Shown piece by piece: positions 6,879 to 15,085 of a stretch of 64,000 nucleotides of DNA; the stretch's first letter is position 1, and every line of letters starts with the position of its first letter. The translations under genes and the position numbers were made by a program. The stretch is taken from NCBI RefSeq assembly GCF_026283965.1, contig NZ_JAPDPD010000004.1, positions 62,001-126,000 on the forward strand. Reading direction: 5' to 3'. Origin of the DNA: Dyella subtropica. Lineage in GTDB: Bacteria; Pseudomonadota; Gammaproteobacteria; Xanthomonadales; Rhodanobacteraceae. A model generated the notes under the pieces. It saw only the letters and a list, made by a program, of their open reading frames with translations, did not search any database and was not told the DNA's origin.

Positions 6879-9015
6879 TGAAATGACTCAGGAACACTTG
6901 GCGCAGGCGCCGCAGCATCTGTTTGGCCAACGGCTCGCTACCGTGATCGAAACGCACATGCACGCGCTCGCCGAAGGCCGGCGCTGCATCAGGCGGCAAA
7001 GCAAGGTCGACGATGAACACGCGCTGCAGCGTCTTCAGCCCGTTGGTGTCGTTCGGGTTGGTCGGGATGACACCGCCGCCGTTCAAACCCAGCGCCGCCG
7101 TGGGCAGCTCGTCGACCGCACCGGGAAAGCTGCGCACCACGTGCGAGTCATGCACGTCACCCAGCGAATCGGACAGACGCAGGGTGACGCCGTTGAGTCG
7201 CTCGTGCACGAGATCGATGTCGTCCTGCTGCACGACCACGCGCACCAGCAACTCGCGCGGCGCCAGTACGTAGCCCAGCAGTTCACCCTTTTTGTAGTAG
7301 TGCCCGGGCATGTCCTGCGCCGTAGCAACGATCAGCTGGCCGTCGTCGTTTGCGCCGCCGACCAGACGTGCCGCCCGCGCCTGTGCGCGCTCCATGACTT
7401 CGCGTGCTTCCTGCAACTGACGCCCGGAAACACCGGCCTTCACTGGATCGGTGAACTGCTCGGCGTCATAGCGCGCCTGCGCCTGTTCGAACTTGGCCTT
7501 GTTCACCGCCAGCTCGGCCTGCAACTGCGGATTGGCGAGTGTGTAAACCGGCTGACCGCGAGACACGGCTTGTCCCGGCTGCACGAGCCACTGCGCGAAG
7601 AAGCCATTCTCCTGCGCGTGCAGCATGGCGTGGTTGGGCAGCCACACCACGCCTTGCGCATGCGAGCGCAACGGCACCGGCGCGAACAGCAGCAGTCCGC
7701 ACAGCACGCCGAGCGTTACCAGCGTGCGGCGCACCGCGCGACTGCGGCAACGTTGCAGCGCAGGGCTTTCGCGAAGATGCTTCCAGCCTTTGCGCACCGG
7801 CATGCCGATCAGGCTGATCGCGCTCCAGCAGGCCATGATGACGCCGACGATGAAGAACTTGCCGGCCACCAGAAAGATCACCGACACCGTGACAAACGTG
7901 CGATAGCACCACGCCAGCGGGGTGTAGAAGAACAGCCAGCGTTGCTCTGCCGGCGTCTCGTCGGGTTTGACGGCGTCGGTGGCACCGAACGCATAGCGAT
8001 CGAGCAGATACGTCCACCAGGCCTGGCCGCGCTGCGCCAGGTTGGGCATCTCGATCAGGTCGGAAAGAATGTAGTAGCCGTCGTAGCGCAACAGCGGGTT
8101 GCCGTTCACTACCAGGGTCGACACGCCGCCGATCACCATCGTGTTGAATGCCACCGCGCGCAGCACGCCGGGCTCGGCGAGCAGCCAAACATGCAAAGCC
8201 AGCGCCGCCAGGAACAGCTCCACCAGCATGCCCGCCGCGGCGACCAGTGCGCGACGGTACTTGGACGGAAAAGCCGCCGACGACGAGGCTTCCACATAAG
8301 GCACCGGCGCGAAGATCAGGAACATCAACCCCAGCTCTCGCACGGCGCCGCCCCAGCGCTTTACCGCAAAGCCGTGGCCGAGTTCGTGCAACAGCTTCAC
8401 CACCGGATACACCGCCAGCATCACCCACAGGTTGCTGGAGGACAGCACGCGATCCGACAAGTTGTGGGTCAACTCGCCCCAATGCTGCGCGGCGAGCGCC
8501 AAGGCAGGCAGCATCACCGCAAGCCACAGCAGCGCGCCGAGCGGACCAAAGCACCAACCGACATAAGGCGACAGGCGGGTCAGCAGGCGATCCGGGTTGA
8601 ACAGCGGTAGCTTCAGGCTCATCGGATTGAGCAGCCACTGGCGCAGCGTTTCCGAACGCTTGCGTCGATGGCGATCCAATGCGTCGGCGGAGTCGGGCGC
8701 CACATCGGTCTGCAACAGATCGGCCGCGTGCAGTTGCACCAGCAGATCCACCACTTCCGGTTGCGTACAGGCATCGCGCGACTCAGAAGCGTTGGCGCGT
8801 TCCCACAGCGACTGCACGGTGTGTCGACCGTCCATGCCGGCGATCAATGCGTAGGCGGCGGTGGAGAGGCGATAGACGCGCCCGCCGGTCTGGTCCTGCA
8901 CCACGTACCAGGGACGGCCGCGGAATACGACGCGCTGTACAACGGCATAGGGCATCAGTCGCGGGCGGAGCTGGGCGACGCTGTGCCAGGAGGGGCTGAA
9001 GGGGCTACGCGCCAT
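6871..9015 (-). CDS. PqqD-like / M50 metalloprotease / HlyD-barrel fusion membrane protein
   Basis: A 714-residue inner-membrane protein with three parts. Residues about 22-105 resemble a PqqD-like winged-helix domain. A polytopic M50 (site-2 protease-like) domain follows, with the zinc motif HELGH at 210-214 and the downstream NPLLRYDGYY region, whose Asp would be the third zinc ligand. After the last membrane segments a periplasmic HlyD/membrane-fusion barrel runs from about residue 470 to the end, with a short coiled coil around AELAVNKAKFEQAQARYDAE. The ATG at 9013-9015 is preferred because GGGGTGG sits just upstream; a start at 9051 would begin inside a repeat element. It overlaps the SecA-like gene by 8 nt. 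It probably forms the inner-membrane part of an export complex. Whether the protease cuts cargo or only serves as a structural scaffold cannot be told, but the zinc ligands are present. Confidence 0.9.
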   Translation of the reverse strand: MARSPFSPSWHSVAQLRPRLMPYAVVQRVVFRGRPWYVVQDQTGGRVYRLSTAAYALIAGMDGRHTVQSLWERANASESRDACTQPEVVDLLVQLHAADLLQTDVAPDSADALDRHRRKRSETLRQWLLNPMSLKLPLFNPDRLLTRLSPYVGWCFGPLGALLWLAVMLPALALAAQHWGELTHNLSDRVLSSSNLWVMLAVYPVVKLLHELGHGFAVKRWGGAVRELGLMFLIFAPVPYVEASSSAAFPSKYRRALVAAAGMLVELFLAALALHVWLLAEPGVLRAVAFNTMVIGGVSTLVVNGNPLLRYDGYYILSDLIEMPNLAQRGQAWWTYLLDRYAFGATDAVKPDETPAEQRWLFFYTPLAWCYRTFVTVSVIFLVAGKFFIVGVIMACWSAISLIGMPVRKGWKHLRESPALQRCRSRAVRRTLVTLGVLCGLLLFAPVPLRSHAQGVVWLPNHAMLHAQENGFFAQWLVQPGQAVSRGQPVYTLANPQLQAELAVNKAKFEQAQARYDAEQFTDPVKAGVSGRQLQEAREVMERAQARAARLVGGANDDGQLIVATAQDMPGHYYKKGELLGYVLAPRELLVRVVVQQDDIDLVHERLNGVTLRLSDSLGDVHDSHVVRSFPGAVDELPTAALGLNGGGVIPTNPNDTNGLKTLQRVFIVDLALPPDAAPAFGERVHVRFDHGSEPLAKQMLRRLRQVFLSHFSV

Positions 9016-9039
9016 GACGCCACCCCATGCAACCCACCG

Positions 9040-9062
9040 GTAGGAGCGCACCCTGTGCGCGA
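9040..9062. repeat. Single REP-like element inside the export operon
   Basis: GTAGGAGCGCACCCTGTGCG and three further bases, identical to the left arm of the 3938-4033 element. It sits in the 75-bp gap between the GAF-HlyD and M50-HlyD genes, where it could influence mRNA stability or relative expression. Confidence 0.8.
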
Positions 9063-9090
9063 TGCCATCTCGCGAGGACGCCCCTCACGC

Positions 9091-10989
9091 CTAAAGCCCC
9101 CAATTCCATAAGCTCAACCGCACCCAATCGAGCAAGCCGTGCAGCAACACCCAGCCGAGTTTGCGACGCCCCACGCCGATCTTGCCCACACCCTCCATGC
9201 CGGGCAGCAGCAGCGGCGATTCGTGCCGCAGGCGCGCCTCTACCCGGTAGAAATTCTTGCCGTCCTGCGCGGTCGCCACCGGCATGATTCTGGCCACCGT
9301 AAACGGCATCGGATCGCCAGCGAGTCCACTCATCACCAGCTCGCCTTGCTGCCCGGTCTGCACCTGGCTGACATCGCGCTCGTCGACCTGCAGAATGATC
9401 CGGTAACTATGCAGCGGTGCAATCTCGAACAGCTTCTTGCCTGCTTCCAACGGCGTACCCACCTGCTGGCTGAGATCACCGCTGACAATCACGCCGTCGT
9501 ATGGCGCCAGCACCTTCACGCGCGCCAATTTGTCATCCAGCAAATCAAGCTGCGCCTGCGCTTCGTTCAATTGCGCGCTGACTACCTGGATCGCGGTCAA
9601 GTCGTGGCCGGCCATCGCCTCGCGCAGCTTGTTGTCGTACTGATCACGCTCGCTGGACCACTTCGCGCGCTCCACCCGCAAGTCATGATCATCCAGCTGC
9701 GCTAGCGGCTGGCCTTTCACCACCGTGTCGCCGGCACGCACGAAGCCGGCGGCGAGAAAGCCTTCGAACGGGGCTGCCGCAACGCGCTGGATTTCGCCTT
9801 CGGTGACGGTCTTGGCCGAAACGCGATACGACACCGGCAGGAATACCAGTATGGCGATCGCCAAAACCGCCAGCGCTGCGCCGAGCTTCCAGAGCAGATA
9901 GCGCGGACCAAGCAAGGCGCCGAGGAAGCGCTTCGCCTCATCGCCGAATCGTTGCAGGGAGTTGCGCTCGGCATCGCGGCGCTGAGCCACCACCGGTGCA
10001 AGCAAGGCGGCGAACGTCTCCAGCCATTTGCGCTCCACCTCGGTGAACGCCTGTTCCGGCCCGCGCTCCAGCGTCAGTACAGCCATGCAGCGTGCTTGCT
10101 GCGACACCGGAAGCGACAGCAGTCTGCCGGCGCCGGTACGTTGCAGCAGCGCGGCGTGGGCGCGATAGCTTTCGGCGGGCGCCTCACTGTCCGGTTGCGC
10201 CACTTCGATCGGCTGCGCCAGATCGCAGGTTTCGCCCATGGCGGCGATATAGGCTTGCACCAGCGGCGAGGACTTCTCGAACGTGGCGGCTTCGGACAGC
10301 GCCGCCAAACGCACCTGCGCTTCGCGCACCAGGCCGATGGCGACCCGCGTGCAGTCAAAACGCCGGCGCAATTCGTTGGACAGGTCGAACAAGGCTTGCT
10401 GGAAGCGTTCGTGACGCAACGAAGTAGCGATAGTTTCCAACACACCCAGCGAGCGCGTGCTGGATTCCACCGCCGCGTCATGCTCGCGCTTGCCGAGCAG
10501 ATTGGTGAGCCAGGCGCTGCTCCAGTGCAGCTCCCGCAACAGTACGGGCAGCATGCCGTCCGGCATGGGTGTTTCCAGCACCACGGCCCCGGCGATATGT
10601 TCGCTCACCGCGATGGGCGCAGCGATGTGCCATGTACCGGGCGTTTCCGCGAGGGGTTGTATGGCGACACGGCGTTCGACCAGCGCGCGCTGCACCGCGT
10701 CGCCCATGCGCGACATATCGCCATTCGCCGCCGGCCACACCGCAATCGGTACGAAGTTTTGTCCATCGGTGGATTCGACCAGCACGGCCGCCTGCGCAAT
10801 GACCGGAAACTTCTCGCGCAGTAGCGCAAGCCAGGCATCGCAGAATTCAGCGGAATGGCGCGCGCCGACGAAGCGTTGCCATGGGGGCGCCATGTCGGAG
10901 GGCGCGACTTCGGTCGAGCCGGGCTCGATCGAATCGGGCTCGATCGAACCGGGCTCGGTCGAATCGGGCGGTGAGGGCAGGGCGCTCAT
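9091..10989 (-). CDS. GAF-domain HlyD-family membrane-fusion (adaptor) protein
   Basis: A 632-residue adaptor with an unusual cytoplasmic N-terminus. Residues 8-28 are pentapeptide repeats; two GAF-like domains follow at about 45-165 and 185-335. One transmembrane helix (366-386) leads to a periplasmic HlyD/biotinyl-lipoyl barrel with a short hairpin: AAPFEGFLAAGFVRAGDTV, then LDDKLARVKVLAPYDGVIVSG, then the beta-barrel segment. Ordinary HlyD proteins have only a short cytoplasmic tail. Its ATG overlaps the stop of the TolC-like gene as ATGA (10986-10989), indicating translational coupling. Its expected partners are the TolC-like channel and the M50-HlyD protein. The GAF domains could sense a small molecule or gate assembly, but no ligand-specific residues are evident. 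Confidence 0.9.
   Translation of the reverse strand: MSALPSPPDSTEPGSIEPDSIEPGSTEVAPSDMAPPWQRFVGARHSAEFCDAWLALLREKFPVIAQAAVLVESTDGQNFVPIAVWPAANGDMSRMGDAVQRALVERRVAIQPLAETPGTWHIAAPIAVSEHIAGAVVLETPMPDGMLPVLLRELHWSSAWLTNLLGKREHDAAVESSTRSLGVLETIATSLRHERFQQALFDLSNELRRRFDCTRVAIGLVREAQVRLAALSEAATFEKSSPLVQAYIAAMGETCDLAQPIEVAQPDSEAPAESYRAHAALLQRTGAGRLLSLPVSQQARCMAVLTLERGPEQAFTEVERKWLETFAALLAPVVAQRRDAERNSLQRFGDEAKRFLGALLGPRYLLWKLGAALAVLAIAILVFLPVSYRVSAKTVTEGEIQRVAAAPFEGFLAAGFVRAGDTVVKGQPLAQLDDHDLRVERAKWSSERDQYDNKLREAMAGHDLTAIQVVSAQLNEAQAQLDLLDDKLARVKVLAPYDGVIVSGDLSQQVGTPLEAGKKLFEIAPLHSYRIILQVDERDVSQVQTGQQGELVMSGLAGDPMPFTVARIMPVATAQDGKNFYRVEARLRHESPLLLPGMEGVGKIGVGRRKLGWVLLHGLLDWVRLSLWNWGL
10910..10969. 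repeat. Four 15-bp tandem repeats in the GAF-HlyD gene
   Basis: Units such as TCGATCGAATCGGGC are repeated four times with one or two changes each. They encode the pentapeptide series around GSIEP-DSIEP-GSTE at the protein N-terminus. The unit is related to repeats in other genes of this window. Confidence 0.9.
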
Positions 10990-12524
10990 CGTTCCTTCTC
11001 CTGCACGTGGCTGGCGAGGTGGAGAGTGCTTTCCTCATGGGCGTCGAAGCATTGATCCAGCTCGTCGATATCCATGGCCGTCAGGTCGCCCAGCGTGGCC
11101 CGCAGCTTGATGTACGAAGTGAGCTGCTGGTAGCGCCCTTTGCGCATGTCGCGACGCGCCGCGGCGATCTGTTGCTTCGCAGTGAGCACATCCGCCTCGG
11201 TCTTTACGCCGCGCGCGGTGCCGCGCTCGGCAACCGCCAGCGCGCGCTGGCCCGATGCCAGGGCCATGCCCGCCGCCTTGGCCTTGGCCGTGCCTCCGCG
11301 CCAACCGAGAAAAGCATTCTTCACGTTGAGGATGGCCTGGCGTCGCGCGGCCTCCAGATCGTCGCGCGCCTTGTCGCGCAAGGCGATCGCCTCGGCCACC
11401 TTGGCTGACTGGGTGCCGCCGGAGTAGAGCGGTACATTCAACTGCAAGCCCACCGTAAGCGTGCGGATGTGGTAACCCGTCTGGCCCGGAAAGTTGCCCA
11501 CGGCCTGATCGTTGTTGCCGTAGCTGGCCACCATGTCGAGGGTGGGTTGGTGGCCGGCGCGTTGTTTGCTTATCTCGTCTTCGGCGGCGGCCAGCGCACG
11601 TGTCGCGGCGCGCAGGGCCGGGCTATGCGCGTCGATCTGTCCGAGCCATTGATCCAAGTCGCTACCGACCAGTTCGGGCAAATCCACATCGTCGCGCAGG
11701 AATGGCTGTTCGAGGCCATTGGCCGAACCCACCCATTGCTCCAGTGCGGCGAGTTTGGCCGCCTGATCCATCTCGGCCGACGTCTCGTCCGCCGCGGCTT
11801 CCTCATACTTGGCGCGTGCATCGTCGGCCTGCGGTTCGCCCTGCGTGCCGAGCTCGGCGCCACGGCGCGCGATGTCCCATTGCGCATGCAAGGCATCGCG
11901 CTGCGCGGTGGTGAACGCCACTTCGTCGCGCGTTTCCATCAGATCGAACCAGGCCGTAGCCAGCTTCTGGTAGAGCTGCTGCTCCGTGTCCTTGAGCTGG
12001 TACTCGGCCTGCTGGGTCGTGTCGTGCGCTTGATCGAGCGTGGCGATATTGGCCGGGTGCCAGATCGGCTGGGTAAGGCTCAGCTGATTGGTGAGGCTGT
12101 GATAGCGGTCGTGCAGCGGCTTGTTCTTGTCCAGCGTTTCGTAGCGACGTCGATTGCCGTTGCTGGTGGCGGTTCCGGTGATCTGCGGCAGCATGGCGCC
12201 ATAGGCTTGTCGTGCGCGCGCCTTCGAAGCCTCGAGATTCGCCTTTGCAGCGCGGTAACCGGGCTCGCTGTCGTGGGCAATGGCGAACAGCTCGCCGAGC
12301 GAAGTGACGTTTGAACTTGCGATAGCGAGATGGCTGCCCATCAGGCCGAAGCAACCTATCGCCATAGAACAGATCGCCATGGACAAAGGCGTGCGCTTCA
12401 CCTTGGCGCCTGCGACGACAGCCGTCGAACCTGCACTGGCCGAACCCGCTCTGGTTGGGCGTGCTCTGGTTGAGCCTGCTCTGGTTGAGCGTGTTCCGTT
12501 GGCATGAAAACGATTGCGTCGCAC
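10986..12524 (-). CDS. TolC-family outer-membrane channel protein
   Basis: An outer-membrane efflux protein of the TolC fold, forming the exit duct of a tripartite exporter. The tandem half-repeats expected of TolC are visible: one begins around SLGELFAIAHDSEPGYRAAK with ARQAYGAMLPQITGTA, and the second contains SPALRAATRALAAAEDEI, HQPTLDMVASY and TVGLQLNVPLYSGG. GTG at 12522-12524 is proposed as the start because AGGGA lies 6 nt upstream; this gives 512 residues. In-frame starts at 12596 or 12569 would lengthen it. A signal peptide (about MAICSMAIGCFGLMG...LAIASS) is preceded by some 45 basic, repeat-coded residues, an unusually long n-region. First gene of the operon with GAF-HlyD, M50-HlyD and the SecA-like ATPase. 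Confidence 0.9.
   Translation of the reverse strand: MRRNRFHANGTRSTRAGSTRARPTRAGSASAGSTAVVAGAKVKRTPLSMAICSMAIGCFGLMGSHLAIASSNVTSLGELFAIAHDSEPGYRAAKANLEASKARARQAYGAMLPQITGTATSNGNRRRYETLDKNKPLHDRYHSLTNQLSLTQPIWHPANIATLDQAHDTTQQAEYQLKDTEQQLYQKLATAWFDLMETRDEVAFTTAQRDALHAQWDIARRGAELGTQGEPQADDARAKYEEAAADETSAEMDQAAKLAALEQWVGSANGLEQPFLRDDVDLPELVGSDLDQWLGQIDAHSPALRAATRALAAAEDEISKQRAGHQPTLDMVASYGNNDQAVGNFPGQTGYHIRTLTVGLQLNVPLYSGGTQSAKVAEAIALRDKARDDLEAARRQAILNVKNAFLGWRGGTAKAKAAGMALASGQRALAVAERGTARGVKTEADVLTAKQQIAAARRDMRKGRYQQLTSYIKLRATLGDLTAMDIDELDQCFDAHEESTLHLASHVQEKER
12431..12505. repeat. 15-bp tandem repeats at the 5' end of the TolC-like gene
   Basis: Units such as CTGCTCTGGTTGAGC are repeated about five times, the outer ones diverged. 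They encode a basic STRAG/PTRAG-like series before the signal peptide. Confidence 0.85.
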
Positions 12525-12651
12525 CTCAAATCCCTTCGCAGTGCCCGGAGGGAGAGGCTGGCCAGTCATAGGCCGCGACGGCCGGGCAGTCGCCACGAAG
12601 TGCGTGGCGGCAAACCCTCGTCAATCCGGTAAATCCCCCTGAAGCCTGGGC

Positions 12652-12680
12652 ATTTTGGCATCGCACGTATGGCAGTGCAA
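12652..12680 (-). promoter_or_regulatory. Candidate sigma70-like promoter of the TolC-to-SecA operon
   Basis: On the minus strand TTGCAC (12680-12675) and CAAAAT (12657-12652) are separated by 17 bp, about 130 bp upstream of the proposed start. The intergenic position fits, but only part of the consensus is matched. Confidence 0.35.
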
Positions 12681-12789
12681 AGACTTACGCGAGACTGGCT
12701 TGGCACAGGTTGATTGACATCGACATGCGCTACCATGCGCGCTCATTCGCCAGCGCTTGGCGTACTGTTTTCCAGTCTCAGGGGGAGTC

Positions 12790-13104
12790 ATGAAGCGCAT
12801 CATGGGAGCGGCCGTACTGGCGGTCGTCCTGGCCGGCTGCCACACCACCGGCCAGAAAATCACCAAACTCGATCCGGGCAGCACGCGCGAACAGGTCGTT
12901 GCGGCATTGGGGCGCCCCGATGCCATGCGCACCGTGGGTGAATTCGAGGTCTACACCTATCTCGCGCGTAAGCGCACACGGCTATCCGTTGTCCATACCG
13001 ATTACACGGTGATTCTCAAGGATGGTCAGGTTGTGCAGTACGGGCCCGGCCTTGCGCGGCGCGAGGGCGTGCATAGCATGGTGATCGAGCAGCCAGAGTC
13101 TTAG
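12790..13104 (+). CDS. Small outer-membrane lipoprotein, SmpA/OmlA (BamE)-like
   Basis: A 104-residue lipoprotein. The ATG at 12790 follows a strong GGGGGAG site (12781-12787). The signal peptide ends in a clear lipobox, LAGC, so Cys16 would be lipidated. The mature part, with KLDPGSTREQVVAALGRPD followed by beta strands (VYTYLARKR, DYTVILKDGQVV), matches the SmpA/OmlA fold that includes BamE. It is shorter at the C-terminus than, and different from, housekeeping BamE. It is followed 63 bp later by the membrane-protein gene and is divergent from the TolC-like operon. A role in outer-membrane assembly of the neighbouring export complex is possible but is inferred from position only. Confidence 0.85.
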   Translation: MKRIMGAAVLAVVLAGCHTTGQKITKLDPGSTREQVVAALGRPDAMRTVGEFEVYTYLARKRTRLSVVHTDYTVILKDGQVVQYGPGLARREGVHSMVIEQPES

Positions 13105-13167
13105 GGATGCTCTGATGAGTTCTGCGTAGGCATGCCCATTCAACTCGACCGTGGAAAAGGGGTCTCT

Positions 13168-14508
13168 ATGCGCGACCGGCCATTGCGATCGATATGGGGC
13201 GTGCTCTTCTTGCTGGTATGTATCGGCAACGCGATCGCCTCTCCACCCTCCTCACCAAGGGAGGAGAGCGCGCCGCTCGTGCGAGAAATCCTGGATGGCC
13301 CGGTGCCCGCAGAAGCATTTGCCCTGCATACCGCCGCAGCGACGATGTTCGAACTCGGGTTCGCCGAGGATGCGCGGCGGCTTGAATCCTATGGCGAGCG
13401 CACCGCCTTTCTCCACTTGCTCAATCGACCCTACACGCCGGCAGCGACCGTGCGAGAAGCGTTGAAGCAGGAAGCAACGGCTCCGGTTTCCCTGGATCAA
13501 TTGCGCACCGATTTCATGCACGAGGGCTACTCGATTCAAGCGAGTACCGCGGAAGACAAGCAAGGCCCGGATCGCCGCATGGCCGATCTCGGGCGGGGAA
13601 CGGCCGGTGTCGAGATAGTGTCTTTGCAGCCCGGACTTTGGGGCGCGTTTGATGCAAGGGTCACGCATTCAACCGGTCATTCGATCGGTGACGCCTATTT
13701 TCTCTTTGTATCGGCGCTCATTCGAAATAAGACCGTTGAATCGGGCCAATTTGAGTTGGGCATTCCTGTTGGCGGGCGAATGCCGATGAGATGCAAGTTC
13801 GGCAGTGTGGCCCCCGGAGGGACGGGGCAGGTTTATTGCCTGGTGGATATGGTCAGCGTTCCGCAAGACAAGGAACGCATCATCGCGACGCTCATCCGTA
13901 TGCTGAGCGGCGGCCCGATCAACGATGCAAGCTCGTACGGCTTCAGGCCGGATGCTTTTCCCTTTCGGGTCACTAACCAAACGGTCGCGCAGTCGGCCAA
14001 TCCTGCAGAGCGGTTTGGTGCTGACGCAAGAACCGCAGCGCAGCACATCATTGCCGGTGCGGGTTGCCGAAAGCTTGGCACTTGCGGCGGCGTGTTTGAG
14101 GGGTACGCGACGAACTCAGGCGCATGGGGCCTGGCGGTGACGACCCTTTTCATGGTCTGGACGGTAAGCCGCCAATGGCATGGCACGGGAGGACGTGGCC
14201 GCGTTTTCTTCTACCTTTTCATAATCTACTTTCTTCTGGTGACGCTGGCCGCCGCATTGAGCCTGATCGATCCGCCGGCCAGCGCGATGCCGAGCAGATA
14301 CTACGCCGGACTCTTCAGCAGCCTCGCGGTGGGCCTGCTGTCCATGCCCTGGAGCTATTTCAAGCATTTGCTGGACGGTGCAGCGCCCTACGCGGCCCTG
14401 CGTGACTTGAACAGTCACGACTTCGCGCTTCAGTGGTTCTTTGTTCTGGTCAACCTGTCCTATTTGGGGTTGATGGCGCTGTTCAGCCGTTTGCCGAAGA
14501 GGCGGTAG
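13168..14508 (+). CDS. Membrane protein of unknown function with periplasmic domain and four C-terminal helices
   Basis: A 446-residue protein that I do not recognise. The ATG at 13168 is preferred because AAAAGGGG precedes it. A signal peptide (about residues 1-25, IWGVLFLLVCIGNAIAS) is followed by a soluble region of some 290 residues with several Cys, likely periplasmic (CRKLGTCGGVFEG near its end). Four hydrophobic segments follow, including LAVTTLFMVWTV, VFFYLFIIYFLLVTLAAAL, LFSSLAVGLLSM and WFFVLVNLSYLGLMALF. It lies directly after the lipoprotein gene and is convergent with the giant-protein gene, between the two halves of the proposed export system. It may be an accessory component or unrelated. 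Confidence 0.8.
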   Translation: MRDRPLRSIWGVLFLLVCIGNAIASPPSSPREESAPLVREILDGPVPAEAFALHTAAATMFELGFAEDARRLESYGERTAFLHLLNRPYTPAATVREALKQEATAPVSLDQLRTDFMHEGYSIQASTAEDKQGPDRRMADLGRGTAGVEIVSLQPGLWGAFDARVTHSTGHSIGDAYFLFVSALIRNKTVESGQFELGIPVGGRMPMRCKFGSVAPGGTGQVYCLVDMVSVPQDKERIIATLIRMLSGGPINDASSYGFRPDAFPFRVTNQTVAQSANPAERFGADARTAAQHIIAGAGCRKLGTCGGVFEGYATNSGAWGLAVTTLFMVWTVSRQWHGTGGRGRVFFYLFIIYFLLVTLAAALSLIDPPASAMPSRYYAGLFSSLAVGLLSMPWSYFKHLLDGAAPYAALRDLNSHDFALQWFFVLVNLSYLGLMALFSRLPKRR

Positions 14509-14542
14509 AGGGAAGGCAGGAGAATCCGGTAGCTGCACACCT

Positions 14543-14658
14543 GTAGGAGCCCACCCTTTGGGCGACCGGACTGGCAACGGTCTCGCAAGATGGCATCGCG
14601 CACACGGTGCGCTCCTACGGGCTAGCAACGCCTCTGTAGGAGCCCACCCCGCGGGCGA
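14543..14658. repeat. Three REP-like elements in the convergent intergenic gap
   Basis: GTAGGAGCCCACCCTTTGGG (14543 onward), an inverted TCGCGCACACGGTGCGCTCC (ending at 14618) and GTAGGAGCCCACCCCGCGGG (14636 onward) fill the gap between the two convergent genes. Confidence 0.85.
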
Positions 14659-14700
14659 TGATCTTGCGCGGCAACGTCGTTGAATTCGCCGCCCGGACCT

Positions 14701-14732
14701 CTCCTCCATTCACCCATGGGTAAATGGAGGAG
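14701..14732. terminator. 32-bp near-perfect palindrome, candidate bidirectional stem-loop terminator
   Basis: CTCCTCCATTCACCCATG continues into its own reverse complement with one mismatched pair, giving a stem of up to about 14 bp. It sits 45 bp past the stop of the giant gene and 193 bp past the convergent membrane-protein gene. There is no T-tract on either strand, so it may be an mRNA-stabilising or Rho-assisted structure. Confidence 0.4.
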
Positions 14733-14777
14733 ATGTGCCCAAATAGGCGCCGTTCGGTTCGAGGAAACGTCAGCCTC

Positions 14778-15085
14778 TTAGTTCGACCGCTTCACCACCA
14801 ATCCACTGCGCTGAGCCAAATCCGCCGAACTCAGCAACGGCTGCTCGACCAACGCATTCCACCAGGCGCTGCCGATGTTCTCCGAACTACCCATGTCAGT
14901 CGGATAGGTGTTGACCCAATCCAGCGACGGTCGGCGCTGCTGGTTGGTCGGATCAATGCCCAAGCCCTGATTGACGATGATGTAGCCGTAGCTGCGCTCG
15001 TCGTACTGGTGACCGGCACTAGCCGTGACGAATACGGTCTGGCTGCGGCTGCACTCGCCGTCATCGTCGTCTTCATCCTCGTTGC
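14778..15085 (-). other. Unique C-terminal tail of the giant protein
   Basis: About 100 residues (12435-12536) after the last cadherin-like repeat: an acidic NEDEDDDDGEC stretch, then a non-repetitive segment with YGYIIVNQGLGIDP, DWVNTYPTDMGSS and WWNALVEQPLLSSADLAQRS. It is neither a repeat nor a known anchor, and could carry an export, retention or anchoring signal. Confidence 0.6.

Noticed and set aside
5193-8610. Long plus-strand frames opposite the SecA-like and M50-HlyD genes (5193-6671, 6883-8610).
   Set aside because: Antisense shadows of clearly coding genes; no family resemblance.
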